Shown here: positions 26,015 to 35,865 of the stretch, piece after piece
How the letters are laid out: the number at the start of each line of letters is the position of its first letter
How positions within the stretch are numbered: the first letter of the stretch is position 1
Origin: an uncultured Lachnospiraceae bacterium
Lineage (GTDB): Bacteria > Bacillota > Clostridia > Lachnospirales > Lachnospiraceae
NCBI GenBank assembly: GCA_902789735.1
Contig: CADAOZ010000004.1
Location: 89,425-153,424 of the forward strand
Reading direction: 5' to 3'
DNA length: 64,000 nucleotides
The notes under the pieces: generated by a model
Databases searched by the model: none
Told to the model about the DNA's origin: nothing
What the model saw: only the letters and a program-made list of their open reading frames with translations
Program-made: the position numbers and the translations under genes

Positions 26015-26692
26015 TTAATTCAAAGCAGCGGCCTTCATCTCTTCTATGATCTTGATTCCGGCTGATGTCCCCAGCCTTGTGGCTCCCGCGTCGATCATGG
26101 CTTTGGCCTGTTCCCAGCTTCGGATCCCGCCTGCCGCCTTGACCTGCACATCGGGACCGGCATACTGTTTCATAAGCCTTACATGTTCAGCTTTCGCGCC
26201 TGCCGTACCAAAACCTGTGCTTGTCTTGACAAAATCCGGCTTTACCCTGGAAGCGATCTTTGCCACCTCAATGATCTCCTCCTCCGTCAGATAACATGTC
26301 TCAAAGATGACCTTGACACAGATGCCGGCTTTTCTGCCGGCCGCCACCATCTGCCGCATTTCATCTTCAATATAGGCATAGTCATGCTCTCTTGCTTTAC
26401 CCACATTCATGACATAGTCAAATTCCTGACATCCGTCCTGAATGGCATTCTCCGCTTCCGCGACCTTGCTGGCAATGGTCATCTGGCCCAGGGGAAAACC
26501 GACCGCAGCCCCTGTCAGCACCCGGGAACCCTGCAGCATTTCCCTGCACATGGCGACCGGGTAGGTATTGATCGCGACCGACTTGAAGCCGTATTCCACC
26601 GCTTCATCGCAGAGCTTCTGAAAATCCTCCCGGACCGCGAACGCTTTCAGATTTGTATGATCGACCATTGCCGCCACTTCCTGAATTGTCAT
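26015..26692 (-). CDS. deoC: Deoxyribose-phosphate aldolase
   Basis: The 225-residue TIM-barrel aldolase splits 2-deoxyribose-5-phosphate into glyceraldehyde-3-phosphate and acetaldehyde in deoxynucleoside salvage. Key lysines are in VKVIFETCYL (Schiff base) and PDFVKTSTGFG, with the phosphate site in KAAGGIRSWEQA. It starts MTIQEVAAMVDHTNLKA as usual. No other deo gene is nearby. The ribosome site GAAAGGAAAAC is the last member of a 15-bp tandem repeat just upstream. Confidence 0.96.
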   Translation of the reverse strand: MTIQEVAAMVDHTNLKAFAVREDFQKLCDEAVEYGFKSVAINTYPVAMCREMLQGSRVLTGAAVGFPLGQMTIASKVAEAENAIQDGCQEFDYVMNVGKAREHDYAYIEDEMRQMVAAGRKAGICVKVIFETCYLTEEEIIEVAKIASRVKPDFVKTSTGFGTAGAKAEHVRLMKQYAGPDVQVKAAGGIRSWEQAKAMIDAGATRLGTSAGIKIIEEMKAAALN

Positions 26693-26709
26693 TATTGTTT
26701 TCCTTTCTA

Positions 26710-26769
26710 TTTTTTAGCTTTCTGTTATTTGGCTTTCTATTATTTAGCTTTTTATTATTTGGTTTTCAA
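26710..26769. repeat. Tandem 15-bp repeat upstream of deoC
   Basis: Four 15-base units such as TTATTTGGCTTTCTA and TTATTTAGCTTTTTA lie head to tail 18-77 bases before the deoC start. On the deoC strand each unit reads like AGAAAGC, resembling a weak copy of the ribosome site. Confidence 0.85.
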
Positions 26770-27125
26770 CTATTTTAAATCAGATATTTCTGCAAAAATA
26801 GAAACTCTCTCTACATACGGCTGGTATCTTTCTGCCGGAAAAGTGTATGGCTCTATTATACTATTTTGATCATCATTTGGCATATGACAAAAGCCCCCTT
26901 TACAGGCTAAATACGCCGGCTTTTATCAGCAATTTCCACATATATTTTTACTATTTTTTATTCTCTGTTCACATTTTTCACATTTTTCTGTGCTATGCTT
27001 TTTAAAGTCGGGTGAAATAGTAACAAAATCCCGTTTCAGTGAAACCGGTACCCCGCTCATTCGCAGCCTGCCGGTACCGGCTCCTGACATAAGAACAGAA
27101 CAGCTTCAGCATAAAAGGAGACAGC

Positions 27126-27749
27126 TTGAAAACTGACAGCATATACGGTGCATACAATGAGGTCCTGCCGCAGGTCATGCGGACATTGACTGACAAGGTG
27201 ATCCAGTTCAACTGGGAACGGGTACAGTCGACCGGACATCCCATTTACGAGCATTTCAACTACAGAGTCAAAAGTGAAGACAGCATGCGGGAAAAATGTA
27301 CCCGGAGAGGCCTGCCGCAGACTCCCGAATCAGCTCTTCTGGAATTAAAGGATTCCATAGGCCTGCGGATCATCACCAATTTCGTGGATGATATTTATAA
27401 GACCGCCGCATTTATCCGGGATCTTCCCAACGTCACTGTGATCACCGAGAAAGATTATATTAAAAATGTTAAGCCCAACGGTTACCGCAGTTATCATATG
27501 ATCCTGCAGCTGGAAGCCCCCTATGAAGACATCATGGGCAATAATCCCGGCAAATGGTACGCCGAAGTCCAGCTGCGGACCATCGCCATGGATTCCTGGG
27601 CCGCCCTGGAGCATGAAATGAAATACAAGAAATCAATCGCCAACTCCCGTATGATCGAAAGCGAGCTCAAGCGGGTCGCCGATGAGCTTGCCTCCTGCGA
27701 CGTTTCCATGCAGACCATCCGGGACCTGATCCGTGAAGATGAGAACTGA
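27126..27749 (+). CDS. Small alarmone synthetase (RelQ/RelP-like (p)ppGpp synthetase)
   Basis: The 207-residue protein is a stand-alone RelA/SpoT synthetase domain: KDSIGLRIITNFVDDIY (metal Asp region), KDYIKNVKPNGYRSYHM (G-loop), and EVQLRTIAMDSWAALEHEMKYK (catalytic Glu region). No HD hydrolase or TGS/ACT domains are present. It transfers pyrophosphate from ATP to GDP or GTP. The start is TTG with AAAAGGAG 5 bases upstream. A response regulator and sensor kinase follow after 80 and 30 bases on the same strand and may be cotranscribed, linking alarmone level to that system. Confidence 0.88.
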   Translation: MKTDSIYGAYNEVLPQVMRTLTDKVIQFNWERVQSTGHPIYEHFNYRVKSEDSMREKCTRRGLPQTPESALLELKDSIGLRIITNFVDDIYKTAAFIRDLPNVTVITEKDYIKNVKPNGYRSYHMILQLEAPYEDIMGNNPGKWYAEVQLRTIAMDSWAALEHEMKYKKSIANSRMIESELKRVADELASCDVSMQTIRDLIREDEN

Positions 27750-27829
27750 TGCAGTCAGGACGGACCGTCCTGCCGGATTAATCCGCGGATCATAGAAAAA
27801 TGCAGATACAGAAAGTGAGATTATAAAAT

Positions 27830-28498
27830 ATGAGAATCCTCCTTGCGGAAGATGAAAAAGAATTATCCCGTGCCCTGTGCGCGGTCCTGCAGCATCAGGG
27901 TTATGAAACAGACGCCGCCTACAACGGGGAGGCCGCCCTGGAGCTGGCCCTTTCCCGCTCCTATGACTGTATGGTCTTCGATATCATGATGCCGAAGCTT
28001 GACGGTGTAACCGCGGTCCGCAGGATCCGCGACAGCGGCATCGTTACGCCCGTTATCATGCTGACAGCCAAAGCTGAAGTCGATGACCGGGTGGAAGGAC
28101 TGGACGCGGGGGCGGATGATTACCTGACCAAGCCCTTTGCCATGAAGGAGCTTCTGGCCCGTCTGCGCTCCATGACCAGACGGTCCAAAGCATTTACACC
28201 GACCCGTCTGAGTCTGGGATCTGTGACCCTGAATACCGAAGAACAGGAGCTGATCGGTTCCAACTCCATCCGCCTTGCCAAAAAGGAAACCAAGCTGATG
28301 GAAACTCTGCTCCTCAATCCCGGCCGGGCTTTGTCTACCAGAGACCTGCTCACAAGGGTCTGGCCGGATGAGCCTGACGCCGAGGACGGCCTGGTATGGA
28401 TCTATATCTCCTATCTGCGCCAGAAACTGGCAGCCATCGGAGCGGATGTTGAGATCGTCGGTGAAAAGGGCCAGAGCTTTACCCTCCTGAAAAAGTAA
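27830..28498 (+). CDS. OmpR/PhoB-family response regulator
   Basis: The 222-residue protein has a receiver domain (acid pocket EDE at 8-10, phospho-acceptor Asp in VFDIMMPKLDG, Thr in VIMLTAKAE, Lys in LTKPFAM) and a C-terminal winged helix (VTLNTEEQEL...LSTRDLLTRVWP). It regulates transcription as a phosphorylated dimer. The partner kinase lies 30 bases downstream. The ribosome site is weak (AAAGTGAGAT). Confidence 0.93.
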   Translation: MRILLAEDEKELSRALCAVLQHQGYETDAAYNGEAALELALSRSYDCMVFDIMMPKLDGVTAVRRIRDSGIVTPVIMLTAKAEVDDRVEGLDAGADDYLTKPFAMKELLARLRSMTRRSKAFTPTRLSLGSVTLNTEEQELIGSNSIRLAKKETKLMETLLLNPGRALSTRDLLTRVWPDEPDAEDGLVWIYISYLRQKLAAIGADVEIVGEKGQSFTLLKK

Positions 28499-28528
28499 GA
28501 TTCTCTGTTCCAGAAGGTAGAAATATAT

Positions 28529-29836
28529 ATGTCTGTACAAGCACTGCAGCGGAAATTCATATTGATCTCCTCGGCCGCCATTCTGATCGTAATGGGCGTC
28601 ATCCTGATCCTGTTGAACGGTTATAACTACCGGAAAACGTATCAGAATATTTACGTGACGCTTGCCTTTATAGCGGAATCCGGCGGAGAAATAGCTTCCA
28701 CAGATGACGAAACAGAAAATCATGAAGATTACGAAGCGCAGGATGCCTCCCTGGCCGCTACAGACGTGGCCATCGATCCTTCCTCCCATTTCAACAATTT
28801 CGATATGACTGTGGAAACCCCTTATCAGCTCCGCTATTTCAGTATGCTGCTGAATGAAAACGGGACTGTGGACCGCAAGAATCTGAAACATATCCATGCT
28901 GTTTCAGAGGAGGAAGCCGAGCAGTACGCCCATATCCTGTTCCAGGCGCCCGGTTCCCGGGGAGCCTTCAATCATGACGATATCATCTACTGCTGGAACC
29001 GCACACTGAATGAGGATGGCACCTGTCTGATCTGTGTCCTGGATTGTACAACGGAGCTCGAAAGTGCCAGGCGGCTGCTTTACCGTTCCTGTACATACGG
29101 CATTTTCTGCCTGCTCTTCTTTGTGCTCGTGGTCGCCCTTTTGTCAAGAAGGGCCCTTTATCCCATGATCCGGAATATGGAGACCCAGAAACAGTTCATT
29201 ACTAACGCCGGTCATGAACTGAAAACGCCTCTGGCCATCATCCAGGCTGACAATGAAGTACTGGAGATGATCAATGGCGAAACGGAATGGTCCCGGAGCA
29301 TCTCCAACCAGGTCAGCCGCATGACGATCCTGATCAACAACCTCATCACCATCGCGAGAGCGGAGGAACAGAGCAATATAGAACTGACGGACACCGACCT
29401 GTCAGCCCTGGCCGCAGAGACGGTGGAGAGTTTTCAGCCGGTCATTGATCAGAAAGGCCTGACACTGGAGTCCGGTATCAACGAGAACATTCATGGCAGG
29501 ACAAGAAAAGAAAGCTACCGGGAGATCATAAACATTCTTCTGGACAATGCAGTCAAATATTGTGATGAACAGGGCCTGATCCGGGTCAGCCTGGCGTCCA
29601 GAGCCATGGGACGCGGTTCCGTCCTGACCATCTCCAACACTTATAAAGAAGGGAAAGAAGTGGATTATACCCGCTTTTTTGACCGCTTCTACAGGAAAGA
29701 TTCCTCCCATAACTCCGCCAGGGGCGGTTATGGCATCGGCCTGTCCATGGCAGAGACCCTGGTCGGCCAGAGTAAAGGAAAAATCAGCGTCTCCTGGAAA
29801 AATGACATGATCGCTTTTACCGTTGTACTGCCCTGA
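28529..29836 (+). CDS. Sensor histidine kinase
   Basis: The 435-residue kinase has a first helix (about 11-30), an outside sensor region of about 150 residues rich in acidic residues, a second helix (about 190-212), then the H-box FITNAGHELKTPLAI, N-box NILLDNAVKYC and the G-box GGYGIGLSMAETL. No HAMP or PAS domain is obvious. It pairs with the OmpR-type regulator just upstream. The regulated genes and signal are not shown by the sequence; the next downstream gene encodes a secreted protein after 180 bases. Confidence 0.92.
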   Translation: MSVQALQRKFILISSAAILIVMGVILILLNGYNYRKTYQNIYVTLAFIAESGGEIASTDDETENHEDYEAQDASLAATDVAIDPSSHFNNFDMTVETPYQLRYFSMLLNENGTVDRKNLKHIHAVSEEEAEQYAHILFQAPGSRGAFNHDDIIYCWNRTLNEDGTCLICVLDCTTELESARRLLYRSCTYGIFCLLFFVLVVALLSRRALYPMIRNMETQKQFITNAGHELKTPLAIIQADNEVLEMINGETEWSRSISNQVSRMTILINNLITIARAEEQSNIELTDTDLSALAAETVESFQPVIDQKGLTLESGINENIHGRTRKESYREIINILLDNAVKYCDEQGLIRVSLASRAMGRGSVLTISNTYKEGKEVDYTRFFDRFYRKDSSHNSARGGYGIGLSMAETLVGQSKGKISVSWKNDMIAFTVVLP

Positions 29837-30018
29837 CAACAGGGGCTGTATGACACAGGAAAGGGTCTGCAGAATCCTCAGTTAACATATATAGCGAAAA
29901 AATATTATCAGATTACTTGCTATAATAATTGCAAATATAGTAAATATTCGTTAATCTATTTTATGTTAACAGATTGAAAGGCTGTTACAGATGGATTGAT
30001 CCAGCAGGAGGTACAGAC

Positions 30019-30651
30019 ATGCGTAAATTATCCCGATTTATGATATTTTTACTGTTTGCGTCTCTGCTTATGGCCGGATCCGGCAGTCTGGCCCCCGATG
30101 ATGCCGACGCCGCAGATGCTTACTACACCGTCAATGTGGATGCCCGAAGGGAGCATATCAAGAGCCGCTACGAAGAGATCAACAGCAATATCGGCAGATA
30201 CAAGAAGATCAAGGGCTATCCTTCCTACATTGAGCAGAACGGCGGTCTTTCATCCGATTATGACAGAGACAATGTAACAAGCTGGGTAGATAATAACGGG
30301 GTCCTGGTCAAGAGCATTGTGAAGGTGCCCGGCAGGGATCTGACCGTAGAAGTTTATCACGAAAGACTGTGCAAGACCGGCTTGACCAAGAACAGCGCGT
30401 ACCTGGAAGATACCGTGATTTATGTTTTCGCTTATGACAATAACGGAAACGAACACCGGATCTATTTTGACAACGGTTCCTATCGCATTATCCGCTACAT
30501 AGATAACCATAAAAACAAGCACGATTTCCCGGAGGGTCTGAATTACAGGGAATATACGGCGGAATACAATGAAAGCAGCGACTACGTCGCAGAGCAGATC
30601 ATTACAGCAGTCTTCCCCGGCTGGCAGACCGATTATGAGGACGAAGGGTAA
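30019..30651 (+). CDS. Small secreted protein of unknown function
   Basis: The 210-residue protein has a clear signal peptide (MRKLSRFMIFLLFASLLMAG, cut near ADAADA). The mature part starts with a charged helical segment (DARREHIKSRYEEINSN) and continues as a beta-rich domain that alternates short Y- and D-rich strands (DTVIYVFAYDNNGNEHRIYF). I do not recognise a family. The ATG at 30019 has an ideal AGGAGG site; an earlier in-frame ATG at 29974 lacks one and would bury the signal peptide. It sits just after the two-component genes. Confidence 0.72.
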   Translation: MRKLSRFMIFLLFASLLMAGSGSLAPDDADAADAYYTVNVDARREHIKSRYEEINSNIGRYKKIKGYPSYIEQNGGLSSDYDRDNVTSWVDNNGVLVKSIVKVPGRDLTVEVYHERLCKTGLTKNSAYLEDTVIYVFAYDNNGNEHRIYFDNGSYRIIRYIDNHKNKHDFPEGLNYREYTAEYNESSDYVAEQIITAVFPGWQTDYEDEG

Positions 30652-30681
30652 GAGGCTGCGCTGCAGCGAACAGGACATAAT

Positions 30682-30742
30682 AAAAGCAACTGACCGGAAC
30701 AGCTTACTGGTTTTTAAGTAAGCTGCCGGAACAGTTGCTTTT
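30682..30742. terminator. Long terminator between the secreted protein and the solute-binding protein
   Basis: AAAAGCAACTG...CAGCTTACT pairs with AGTAAGCTG...CAGTTGCTTTTTT, giving an interrupted stem of about 24 pairs with a T run rightward and an A run on the left. The two genes converge on it. Confidence 0.88.
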
Positions 30743-30749
30743 TTCATTA

Positions 30750-32270
30750 TTATTCTGCTTCCAGCTTGTAATTCATGACCCCGGCCAGCTGCAGACAGTA
30801 TTCCTCCATCTTGTCAGGATCATTCCAGGCTTTCTTCATATAGGTTCCGACAAACGGAAGCCACGCCTCTGTATTCATGGAGCATGGAATATCGACGATC
30901 CTGTTCTTTACTGCCTGTCCTGTTTTTGCAGAGGAATCCGTATCTCCTGCTGTCTCATCCGGGTGAAGCAGCCCTATGTAAGCTTCCCGGATCGCAAAGG
31001 GATACTTTTTTATGTCAATCGACTTCACGGCAGCAGGATCGATCGGAATGGAAAAATCGCTGTCCGGGCCGGAAATCCTGTCATAGCAGTAAAGCAGTTC
31101 CATAAAATGCCAGTAGTCTTCCGCCCGTTCGCACCCGCTGGCGATAGAATAGCCGCTGATGGTTCTGACGCCTCCTCTGGTCTTCTCTTCTGCCGCATAA
31201 GGCAGGATCGTACAATCCAGGTTTTCCAGGGCATATTCGTTTTCCATCAAATCATAGACCTGCCATGAGCCCAGTATAGCCATTGCAGTCTTTCCGCTGC
31301 AGAACAGGGACATCTGATCATTCTGTTCCATTACCTGGACAGGCGGCATTCCCCTGCGGATCAGGTCCGCTGTCAGCTGCATGGCTTTGAGGGTCTCTTC
31401 CTGGTCGAATCCGGACCGGGTACTGTCCTCACTGATCACATTGCCGTTATACGCTGTGATAATGTTGTAATATCCCTCTTCTGTTTCATTATAGGACAGT
31501 GAAATACCGTATTTTTCATTCTCCGGATCGTTCAGAGCCGCCGCCGCGTCGGCGACGTCTTCCCATGTCCATGTCTCGTCCGGATATGCCATTCCTTTTT
31601 CATCAAAGAGCTTTTTGTTATACCAAAGCGCTGAACAGCTCATGGAGGGATTGATCCCGTACAGCTTATCATCTCTTACAAAAGTGGAGAGCGGCTCTCT
31701 GTTCACCGACTCAGGCTTCAGATACAGACTGTTCTGCGTCAGCAGATCATCCAGCGCCATGAGGTCTCCCTGGTCAATATATTTATTGGCAAAATAGGGA
31801 TGGATACGTACTATGCCCGGATCCCTGCCGTTTTCGAAGCTGTCGTCCAGCATCTTCTTATAATCATCCCAGCTGTAAAGCTCCAGATTTACATGGATCC
31901 CTGTATATTTCTCATATATCTCACAGCATCTGTCAAAAGATTTCGAAGGCGTTACGTTCCATCTGCGGACCGTAATCGGCTCTGTGGATACAGGCACATA
32001 ATCTTTGAGCCAGTCAAAGGATTCTTTACGGACGGCGCCCGCTCCCGACGTATCGTTTTCGGCCGTACCTTCTTCTGAAAGATCCGTACTATCGCTGTCT
32101 TCCTCCTGTTCCTCCTCCGGCGCACCGTTTTCCGCTTCCGACTGACTGGTGTCCGCAGGCAGGTCATCACCGGAGTCGATTCTGGGAATTGGAACCCTGG
32201 CGCAGCCTGACGCCAACAACGAACAGGCCAGCAGTATTGTGATCACATATCTGGTAATTTCTTTTTTCAT
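30750..32270 (-). CDS. Extracellular solute-binding lipoprotein (family 1, sugar ABC type)
   Basis: The 506-residue protein has a lipoprotein signal peptide with lipobox LLASGC and an acidic linker (EEEQEEDSDSTDLSEE). The mature domain matches ABC family-1 sugar binders: FDRCCEIYEKYTGIHVNLE, NSLYLKP, YGINPSMSCSALWYNK, TMAILGSWQ-like KTAMAILGSW. It would capture an oligosaccharide outside the membrane. No permease or ATPase genes are in the window, so it must use distant partners. It follows the GH13 glucosidase by 63 bases and may share its transcript. Confidence 0.87.
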   Translation of the reverse strand: MKKEITRYVITILLACSLLASGCARVPIPRIDSGDDLPADTSQSEAENGAPEEEQEEDSDSTDLSEEGTAENDTSGAGAVRKESFDWLKDYVPVSTEPITVRRWNVTPSKSFDRCCEIYEKYTGIHVNLELYSWDDYKKMLDDSFENGRDPGIVRIHPYFANKYIDQGDLMALDDLLTQNSLYLKPESVNREPLSTFVRDDKLYGINPSMSCSALWYNKKLFDEKGMAYPDETWTWEDVADAAAALNDPENEKYGISLSYNETEEGYYNIITAYNGNVISEDSTRSGFDQEETLKAMQLTADLIRRGMPPVQVMEQNDQMSLFCSGKTAMAILGSWQVYDLMENEYALENLDCTILPYAAEEKTRGGVRTISGYSIASGCERAEDYWHFMELLYCYDRISGPDSDFSIPIDPAAVKSIDIKKYPFAIREAYIGLLHPDETAGDTDSSAKTGQAVKNRIVDIPCSMNTEAWLPFVGTYMKKAWNDPDKMEEYCLQLAGVMNYKLEAE

Positions 32271-32333
32271 TCGTTTTTTTCTCCTGATAACGAAGATATG
32301 CCTGCCCGGTAACACGCGCAGGCCCGGGTTCCA

Positions 32334-34028
32334 TTACTGGTTCAAAGCCGGATCCATTCGATAGATTCTGGTCTCGTAAGGGCGCAGATACAAAGTCCCT
32401 TTCTGCTCCGTTCCCCCGCACTTCCTGTAGTTGGCAAGGACCAGTTTCCTGTTTCCGCCGGCCCAGTCTTTCGGCAGCCCGGCTTTGGTATCGTGCTCGG
32501 AAAAAGCACAAATGATCAGATAACGGTCTCCTTTATAGGATCTCTCATAAATGAAATGCCTGCGGTCCCGGTGAAAGTATTCTTTATAATCCCCAAAGAT
32601 CAGAGTGTCCGACCCTTTCCGCAGGGCCAGGCAGGCTCTGTAGAAATTCAGGATACTGTCCGGATCCTGTTCCTCTGCCCGGGCGTTGACCGTTTTATAG
32701 TTGGGATTGACCCGGAACCAGGGTTTTACCGTGGAGAAACCGGCGTATTTTTCATCCGTCCACTGGACCGGCGTCCGGGCTGAATCCCTGCTGGATACAT
32801 GAATCCGGCGCATGCGGATTCTTTCAGGCTCCATGGTAAAGTAGGAGTGATAGGCATTTTTGGACGCCACATCCAGGTACTGGTCTATATGGCGGAAACG
32901 GATGTTGGTCATGCCGATCTCCTGCCCCTGATAGATGAAAGGGCAGCCCTGCTGAAAGATATAGGAAGCAGCCAGGCAGGTCCCGGATTCCCTGCGGAAT
33001 TTCTCACTGCCGTAGCGGCTGATGACTCTGGGATGGTCATGGTTCTCCAGGTACAGGGCGTTCCAGGCTTTGCCGGAAAGGGCGTACTGCCATTTACTGA
33101 AGGCCCCTTTGAGCTTGCGCAGGCTGAAAGGGTGCCAGACATATTCTGTCAGGAAGCAGTCCGCGAACGTCGTATCGAACTGGATCATCATATCCAGGAC
33201 CCGCTCGTCCCCATTCATATAGGTCAGGGCTGTTTCGACAGGCGTCATAGGCGCTTCTCCGATCTGGATGGCGTCATATTCCCTGGCGACCTGACGGAAT
33301 TCCCGCAGGTACTTCATCAGGTTGGGCCCGTCCTTATAATGGCGCAGGCCGTTGATCCTGGGCAGCCAGGGATAGCCGTCCGGCAGCTCCGGATTCTTGG
33401 AAATATAGGTGATCACATCCTCCCGGAAGCCGTCCACGCCCATATCCAGCCAGAAGCGCATGATCTCTTTGACTTCCTCCCTGACTTTGGGATTGTCCAT
33501 GTTCAGGTCGGGCTGTCTTTTGGTAAATAAATGCAGATAGTACTGGTCCCTCTGCTCGTTGTATTCCCAGGCCCTGCCCTCGAACTGGCTGAACCAGTTG
33601 TTGGGAGGTACCCGTCTGCCTTTTATATATTTGGGGTCCCGCCAGATATAGTAATCGCTGTAGGGATTGTCCTTACCTTTACAGCTCTCCCTGAACCAGA
33701 TATGTTCATCCGAAGTATGGTTGATGACCAGATCCATCAGCACATCCATGCCCAGTTCGTGAGCCCTGTCCAGGACTTTCCGGAACTGATCCAGATCGCC
33801 GTAATCGGGGTGGATATTGCGGTAATCGGCTATATCATAGCCGTAATCCGCGTTGGGGGAGGGATAGATCGGGCTGAACCAGATGGCGTCCACGCCCAGA
33901 TCCCTTAAATATTCCAGTTTGTCATATACACCGTAGAGATCTCCGATCCCGTCTCCGTTGCCGTCCGCGAAACTGCGGATCCAGATCTGATAAAAGGACA
34001 TCCTGCGGAAATCTTTGTGATTCTTCAT
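32334..34028 (-). CDS. GH13 alpha-glucosidase (oligo-1,6-glucosidase type)
   Basis: The 564-residue enzyme has the GH13 barrel signatures: YQIWIRSFADGNGDGIGDL, DLVINHTSDEH, nucleophile Asp in GVDGFREDVITYI, acid/base Glu in IQIGEAPM, and LENHDHPR. The QPDLNMDNP-like segment and lack of a signal peptide fit the cytoplasmic oligo-1,6-glucosidase/alpha-glucosidase group (GH13_31). It probably cleaves glucose from isomalto- or malto-oligosaccharides. It sits between a GT4 glycosyltransferase and a solute-binding lipoprotein on one strand. The start ATG lacks a strong ribosome site. Confidence 0.92.
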   Translation of the reverse strand: MKNHKDFRRMSFYQIWIRSFADGNGDGIGDLYGVYDKLEYLRDLGVDAIWFSPIYPSPNADYGYDIADYRNIHPDYGDLDQFRKVLDRAHELGMDVLMDLVINHTSDEHIWFRESCKGKDNPYSDYYIWRDPKYIKGRRVPPNNWFSQFEGRAWEYNEQRDQYYLHLFTKRQPDLNMDNPKVREEVKEIMRFWLDMGVDGFREDVITYISKNPELPDGYPWLPRINGLRHYKDGPNLMKYLREFRQVAREYDAIQIGEAPMTPVETALTYMNGDERVLDMMIQFDTTFADCFLTEYVWHPFSLRKLKGAFSKWQYALSGKAWNALYLENHDHPRVISRYGSEKFRRESGTCLAASYIFQQGCPFIYQGQEIGMTNIRFRHIDQYLDVASKNAYHSYFTMEPERIRMRRIHVSSRDSARTPVQWTDEKYAGFSTVKPWFRVNPNYKTVNARAEEQDPDSILNFYRACLALRKGSDTLIFGDYKEYFHRDRRHFIYERSYKGDRYLIICAFSEHDTKAGLPKDWAGGNRKLVLANYRKCGGTEQKGTLYLRPYETRIYRMDPALNQ

Positions 34029-34127
34029 GTATCCAAGTGGTAAATCTGTATCTTCTGTTTACTGAGGCCTTCTGTGAAACGGAATCCTGTATCCGGAATC
34101 CGGTTCTTATCAGGCTTTCACTGCGTC

Positions 34128-35576
34128 TTAATCCCTGAAAAGCTTATCTATGTTCTGAAGGAATTTCTCTTTGTTCTTTTTGGAGTCATAGGCGATCTCA
34201 TCACCGATACTGGACAGGAGGGCGGCGAAGTTGGATGTATTCTCCTGAATATTGTCCATCATGCCCAGGGCCGTATCCTTAAAATCATTGAAGATTTCAT
34301 GGCGGATCTGTCGGCTTATGGCCTGTTCCTCCATGTTCCTGGCCGTAGCGGATACCATCACGTCCGTAAGGTCCCTGTGCCTGTTGTTATAGGCGCCCCG
34401 TTTATACTGCTCCATGACATACTGATAACGGTCATAGGCCACCGCGACCGCGTCTCTCCAGTTCATATAGATCTCATCCATGGCATGCTGGCCCACTTCG
34501 TGGATATGATCCAGATCTTTGACCGCCTCCTTCAGGAAATCCGCCATGGCATCCACGCTCTCTTCAATCTTGAAGCCATTCCTGCCGTCCGTAACATCCT
34601 CCGCGGCGCAGGAGCCTTCGATCAGCACGCTGGCCAGTCCGCAGGCAGCCGCTTCCCGGACGACCAGTCCGTTGGTATCAAAGGTAGACGGGAAAATGAA
34701 CAGGTCTGCCCTGGTATTCCAGGCGCGCAGTACATCTCTGTCATAGATCGCTCCCGTAAAAATGCACTTGCCGGGAATATCATTATCATCCATAAAGCCA
34801 TAACCGGCAGCTTTCTCCTTCAGCATCTCCATATCAGGTCCCTTGCCGATGAAGACCATGCGGAAATCCTGTCCCGCGTCCGAGAGCTTCTTGAGAGCAT
34901 CCAGGATCATGGGGACATTCTTATAGGTGATCAGACGGCCGACATACAGGAACATGGGAATCCCTTCCGGCAGGTCATATCCGCTGACAGCCTGCGCGAC
35001 CTGTTCCGCGGATACCCGTCCCTTTTCAAAGTCAACGCCGTTATGCATGACGTGATAGTCACCCTGATAGCCGATGGCTTTGAGGCTTTCACCAGCCCCC
35101 CGGCTCACGACCCATACATCATCACAGCATTCGATGTTGCCGACCATGGCACTGATGATATGGTCCGCCATGGGTTTGAATTTGAAGATCCTGCGCATGT
35201 CAATATCGTATTTGGTATGGTAGGTAAATACGATCGGCACATCGACCCTGTCCCGGATCAGCCTGGCAATGATGTTGGCTGTGGCAGGACAGTGGGAATG
35301 GACCAGATCCGGCCTGAAATCGACCAGCCTGGAAACAGCTTTCTCATCAAAGGGATTTCCTGTCCGGTAGCCGTTGGCTACATTGGCCGTGGAAAAGCTT
35401 TCATACGCGACCACGTCATAAGGATACTGGCTGTAATCACCGCCGGGATAACGGGGCGTTCCCACGATGACCTGGCTGTTAAAATCCTCGATCAGGTATT
35501 TGGCGTAATTAATAACTACATTGGCAGTCCCATCCAGAACCGGAGGGAATGATTCATTCAAAAGACAAACTCTCAT
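34128..35576 (-). CDS. GT4 glycosyltransferase (diacylglycerol glucosyltransferase-like)
   Basis: The 482-residue protein has a GT-B fold: N-terminal MRVCLLNESFPPVLDGTANV with the acceptor loop, HSHCPATANI, VFTYHTKYDID, a donor domain opening YVGRLITYKNVPM, and the GT4 EX7E motif region PSTFDTNGLVVREAAACG. It resembles enzymes adding glucose to diacylglycerol or making glycolipids. The last about 100 residues, with a charged helical tail (ISRQIRHEIFNDFKDTALG), are an extension that could bind the membrane. Start at 35576 with CAGGAG. Confidence 0.85.
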   Translation of the reverse strand: MRVCLLNESFPPVLDGTANVVINYAKYLIEDFNSQVIVGTPRYPGGDYSQYPYDVVAYESFSTANVANGYRTGNPFDEKAVSRLVDFRPDLVHSHCPATANIIARLIRDRVDVPIVFTYHTKYDIDMRRIFKFKPMADHIISAMVGNIECCDDVWVVSRGAGESLKAIGYQGDYHVMHNGVDFEKGRVSAEQVAQAVSGYDLPEGIPMFLYVGRLITYKNVPMILDALKKLSDAGQDFRMVFIGKGPDMEMLKEKAAGYGFMDDNDIPGKCIFTGAIYDRDVLRAWNTRADLFIFPSTFDTNGLVVREAAACGLASVLIEGSCAAEDVTDGRNGFKIEESVDAMADFLKEAVKDLDHIHEVGQHAMDEIYMNWRDAVAVAYDRYQYVMEQYKRGAYNNRHRDLTDVMVSATARNMEEQAISRQIRHEIFNDFKDTALGMMDNIQENTSNFAALLSSIGDEIAYDSKKNKEKFLQNIDKLFRD

Positions 35577-35748
35577 AATATAATACTCCTGATGATTTAT
35601 GCTGCCATCAGAAACCTGATTTCATTTTCCAAAAAACTGCAGTCAATTTCATTTTCCACCAAAAATCCTTTTCAGGCAATCCCAAGTTTACGTTAACAGC
35701 ATTAATAGACGGCTCTTCTAATTTTTTTACTGATAACTATTTAACACA

Positions 35749-35788
35749 AATAGATGAAAGGCAGCCTTGAAGACGCCTTTCATCTATT
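35749..35788 (-). terminator. Hairpin downstream of the ADP-ribosylglycohydrolase gene
   Basis: AATAGATGAAAGGC (35749-35762) pairs perfectly with GCCTTTCATCTATT (35775-35788). It lies 78 bases past the stop; the following T run on the minus strand (TTTGTGTT) is imperfect. Confidence 0.6.
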
Positions 35789-35865
35789 GACGTTCCTATG
35801 TTTATAGAACAATAAGACTGCGGTTTTACCCCTTTCATTCGCCTTTTATTCGCAGTTCTGTCCTG

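Noticed and set aside
26183..26869. A 228-codon frame on the plus strand with repeated FYYLAFYYL at its end
   Set aside because: It is antisense to deoC and its hydrophobic tail is only the translation of the 15-bp repeat upstream of deoC.
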